From Candidatus Omnitrophota bacterium (lineage in GTDB: Bacteria > Omnitrophota > Gorgyraeia > Gorgyraeales > Gorgyraeaceae): 7,432 nt of DNA. A model generated the notes under the pieces. It searched no databases. It was not told where the DNA came from and was given only the letters and a program-made list of their open reading frames with translations. The translations under genes were made by a program, and so were the position numbers. Where the stretch lies: assembly GCA_018817035.1 (NCBI GenBank), contig JAHIUV010000065.1:1-7432 (forward strand), written 5' to 3'. Positions 5,413-7,432 of the stretch are shown here, piece after piece. How positions within the stretch are numbered: position 1 is the stretch's first letter; every line of letters starts with the position of its first letter.

Positions 5413-6686
5413 CACAGATAGAACTGGCAAGGTCTGATAAATTATCCCCTGAAATGCGCTGGGCAGCCAGGGATGAAAGGCTCTCTCCTGATGTACTCAA
5501 GGAACGGGTAGGGCGGGGCTCTATCGTCTTGATCAAGAATAAAAAAAGAAAAATAAAGCCTTGTGTTGTAGGCGAGGGGACGCGCACCAAGGTAAACGCC
5601 AATCTCGGGACCTCCAGGGATAAATTAAGCCTAAAAAAAGAACTGAAAAAATTACAGATAGCCATCCATTACGGGGCTGATGCCGTAATGGACCTGAGTA
5701 CCGGCGGAGATATAAAAAAATTACGAAAGGCCATTTTAGAACACTCGAGCGTCGCGCTTGGCACGGTACCTATATATGAAGCCGCGATAAACGCCCAAAA
5801 TAAAAAAGGCCATTTGTCACGCATGACAGCGGACGACATCCTTGACGTGCTGGAAGGCCAGGCGCGCGACGGCGTTGATTTTTTTACCGTGCATTCAGGC
5901 ATAACTCAGGCCGTGCTCTCTCGCTTAAAAAAACAAAGAAGGCTCATAAGCGCCGTATCCAGGGGCGGGTCATTTCTCATAGAATGGATGATGCTCAATA
6001 AAAAAGAAAATCCCATGTACGAATATTTTGACAATATCATCGAAATAGCCAAAAAATACGACATAACATTAAGCCTCGGCGACGGCATGAGACCCGGAAC
6101 GATAGCGGATGCCACTGACAGGGCACAGATACAGGAACTGATCACTCTCGGGGAATTGGCTGACAGGGCCAGAAAAAACGATGTCCAGGTGATCATAGAA
6201 GGTCCGGGACACGTTCCCATGGACCAGATAGAGGCAAACGTCACCATAGAAAAGAAAATGTGCGGCAACGCGCCTTTTTATGTATTAGGCCCGCTCGTAA
6301 CCGACATAGCGCCCGGTTATGACCATATAGTCGGGGCCATAGGCGGGGCTATCGCCGCGTCCCACGGCGCTGACTTCTTATGCTACGTTACACCGTCGGA
6401 GCATCTCAGGATACCTGATGGCAACGATATAAGGGAAGGCGTAATAGCCTCCAGGATAGCCGCCCACGCGGCTGATATAGTCAAACGCGTGCCGGGCGCC
6501 CTTGACTGGGATAAAGAAATGTCAAAACACCGCGCCGCGAGGAATTGGAAAGAACAGATAAAAAAATCTATAGATCCCGCCAAAGCGGCGCTATACAGAA
6601 AGTCTTCCATACCAAAAGATAAAGACGTATGCACGATGTGCAGTAATTATTGTTCCATGAGAACAATGGAGAAATATTTTAAATGA
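5409..6686 (+). CDS. thiC: Phosphomethylpyrimidine synthase (HMP-P synthase), short form
   Basis: This radical-SAM enzyme converts 5-aminoimidazole ribotide to HMP-phosphate for the pyrimidine half of thiamine. At 425 aa it is the short form lacking the N-terminal extension of the roughly 630-aa E. coli protein. Core motifs are GEGTRTKVNANLGTS (55-69), DAVMDLSTGGD (91-101), SRGGSF (184-189), SLGDGMRPG (222-230), EGPGHVPMD (264-272) and GPLVTDIAPGYDHI (294-307). The Fe-S cysteines near the C-terminus are Cys408, Cys411 and Cys415, a CX2CX3C spacing rather than the CX2CX4C of the E. coli and Caulobacter proteins. The gene starts at the ATGA overlap with thiD2 and has no clear ribosome site of its own, so coupling is likely. 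Paralogues BzaA/BzaB/BzaF, which make hydroxybenzimidazole for cobamides, are the main alternative. The thiD2 neighbour favours ThiC. Confidence 0.93.
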   Translation: MTQIELARSDKLSPEMRWAARDERLSPDVLKERVGRGSIVLIKNKKRKIKPCVVGEGTRTKVNANLGTSRDKLSLKKELKKLQIAIHYGADAVMDLSTGGDIKKLRKAILEHSSVALGTVPIYEAAINAQNKKGHLSRMTADDILDVLEGQARDGVDFFTVHSGITQAVLSRLKKQRRLISAVSRGGSFLIEWMMLNKKENPMYEYFDNIIEIAKKYDITLSLGDGMRPGTIADATDRAQIQELITLGELADRARKNDVQVIIEGPGHVPMDQIEANVTIEKKMCGNAPFYVLGPLVTDIAPGYDHIVGAIGGAIAASHGADFLCYVTPSEHLRIPDGNDIREGVIASRIAAHAADIVKRVPGALDWDKEMSKHRAARNWKEQIKKSIDPAKAALYRKSSIPKDKDVCTMCSNYCSMRTMEKYFK

Positions 6687-7432
6687 GCAAAATAGTCGTC
6701 ATAGGTTCGGTAGCGCTTGATAAGATCACCACGCCGGTACGCAGTTCAGGCGAGATCCTTGGAGGTTCAGCCACCTATTTTTCCGTAAGCGCGAGTTTTT
6801 TTACCAAAGTAAATCTTGTAGCCACGGTTGGTCAGGATTTCCCGGCAAAGCACAAGTCGCTTATCAGTTCATTCGGCGTAGATATCAAAGGCCTTGAGAC
6901 AAAAAAAGGGAAAACCTTCCGCTGGGAAGGTTCATATGCCGATGACTTGAACTGCGCGAAGACCATTAACACCGAGCTCAATGTCTTCGCTGATTTTAAG
7001 CCCGAGATACCGGAAGCCTACAAAGGCTCTAAATTTGTTTTCCTCGCCAATATAGACCCTGACCTCCAGCTTTTTATCCTTAAAAATTTCAGCGCTCAGG
7101 CGACCATAGGCTGCGACTCCATGAATTACTGGATACTTAACAAGGGCGCGGCGTTAAAGAAATTAATGAAAAAAGTAACCTTTATGTTCCTGAACGATGC
7201 CGAGGCAAAACTATTTTCCGGGGAAGATAATATTATAAAAGCCGGAAAATACCTGCTTTCCCTCGGTCCTAAATACGCTATAATAAAAAGAGGGGAATAT
7301 GGGGCGATATTGTTCACCAAGGATTCCATTTTTTTCCTGACTCCCGCGTTTCTTCTGGAAACCGTAGTCGACCCTACCGGCGCGGGAGACACCTTTGCCG
7401 GGGGCTTCATGGGATACTTGGCGCGAAACAAT
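6683..7432 (+). CDS. PfkB-family (ribokinase-like) kinase, 3' truncated by window edge
   Basis: The open frame runs 250 codons from ATG 6683 to the edge without a stop. It begins MSKIVVIGSVALDKITTP and contains GGSATY (27-32), VATVGQDFP (46-54), NDAEAKLF (171-178, the NxxE motif), KRGEYGA (202-208) and DPTGAGDTFAGG (230-241) with presumed catalytic base Asp236. These are the two PfkB signatures plus the anion hole, so ATP-dependent phosphorylation of a sugar or nucleoside hydroxyl is expected; about 50 residues are missing. Its ATG overlaps the thiC stop (ATGA), so it is co-translated with the thiamine genes. The substrate is unknown. It does not look like the heptose kinase HldA/RfaE1 or classical ThiD. 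A GGAG at 6668-6671 is a possible but distant ribosome site. Confidence 0.85.
   Translation, partial: MSKIVVIGSVALDKITTPVRSSGEILGGSATYFSVSASFFTKVNLVATVGQDFPAKHKSLISSFGVDIKGLETKKGKTFRWEGSYADDLNCAKTINTELNVFADFKPEIPEAYKGSKFVFLANIDPDLQLFILKNFSAQATIGCDSMNYWILNKGAALKKLMKKVTFMFLNDAEAKLFSGEDNIIKAGKYLLSLGPKYAIIKRGEYGAILFTKDSIFFLTPAFLLETVVDPTGAGDTFAGGFMGYLARNN

Noticed and set aside
6683..7432. Heptose 7-phosphate kinase (HldA/RfaE1) completing the heptose pathway
   Set aside because: The N-terminus (IGSVALDKITTP, GGSATY) lacks the typical HldA opening, and the gene is coupled to thiC, not to the heptose genes.

Overview
The window is a compact piece of bacterial chromosome read entirely on the + strand. 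It has moderate GC, frequent ATA (Ile) and AGG/AGA (Arg) codons, and two heptose (LPS-core) genes, which imply a Gram-negative-type envelope. The gene mix (acc genes beside an AmaP-type membrane protein, a probable PPi-dependent phosphofructokinase, stand-alone ThiD2, short-form ThiC) suggests an anaerobic, uncultured-type bacterium such as a member of Omnitrophota. This lineage call is an inference from gene content and codon style, not from a marker gene.

Layout. 1-260 is non-coding. It holds a 102-bp-period tandem duplication of a palindromic repeat, then the leader of the first operon. Operon 1 (261-3741) is accB, accC, an AmaP-like membrane protein and pfk, with gaps of 2-21 nt. It covers the first half-reaction of acetyl-CoA carboxylase, an envelope or stress-anchor protein, and the fructose-6-phosphate kinase step. 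A gap of about 100 bp holds a half copy of the repeat and a separate 10-bp hairpin. Operon 2 (3846-4875) is gmhA and a stand-alone rfaE2/hldE-type cytidylyltransferase, two steps of ADP-heptose synthesis, overlapping by 14 nt. A second gap of about 100 bp is almost filled by another repeat copy that can fold as a four-way cloverleaf. Operon 3 (4975 to the window end) is thiD2, thiC and a PfkB-family kinase. They are joined by two ATGA stop/start overlaps, and the kinase runs off the right edge.

How it fits together. The thi pair accounts for making HMP-phosphate (ThiC) and phosphorylating it to HMP-pyrophosphate (ThiD2) for thiamine synthesis. The substrate of the linked PfkB kinase is not evident. 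No TPP riboswitch is visible before thiD2-thiC.

The most unusual feature is non-coding. Every intergenic gap longer than about 90 bp carries a copy or fragment of one palindromic repeat family (arms TTCTCGAC / GTCGAGAA, core like AACAATATTCTTCGAGCG), always in the same orientation. None lies in the tight within-operon junctions. No transposase, phage, CRISPR or defence gene is present. Apart from the repeats this is an ordinary housekeeping region, and I do not see a new multi-gene system in it.
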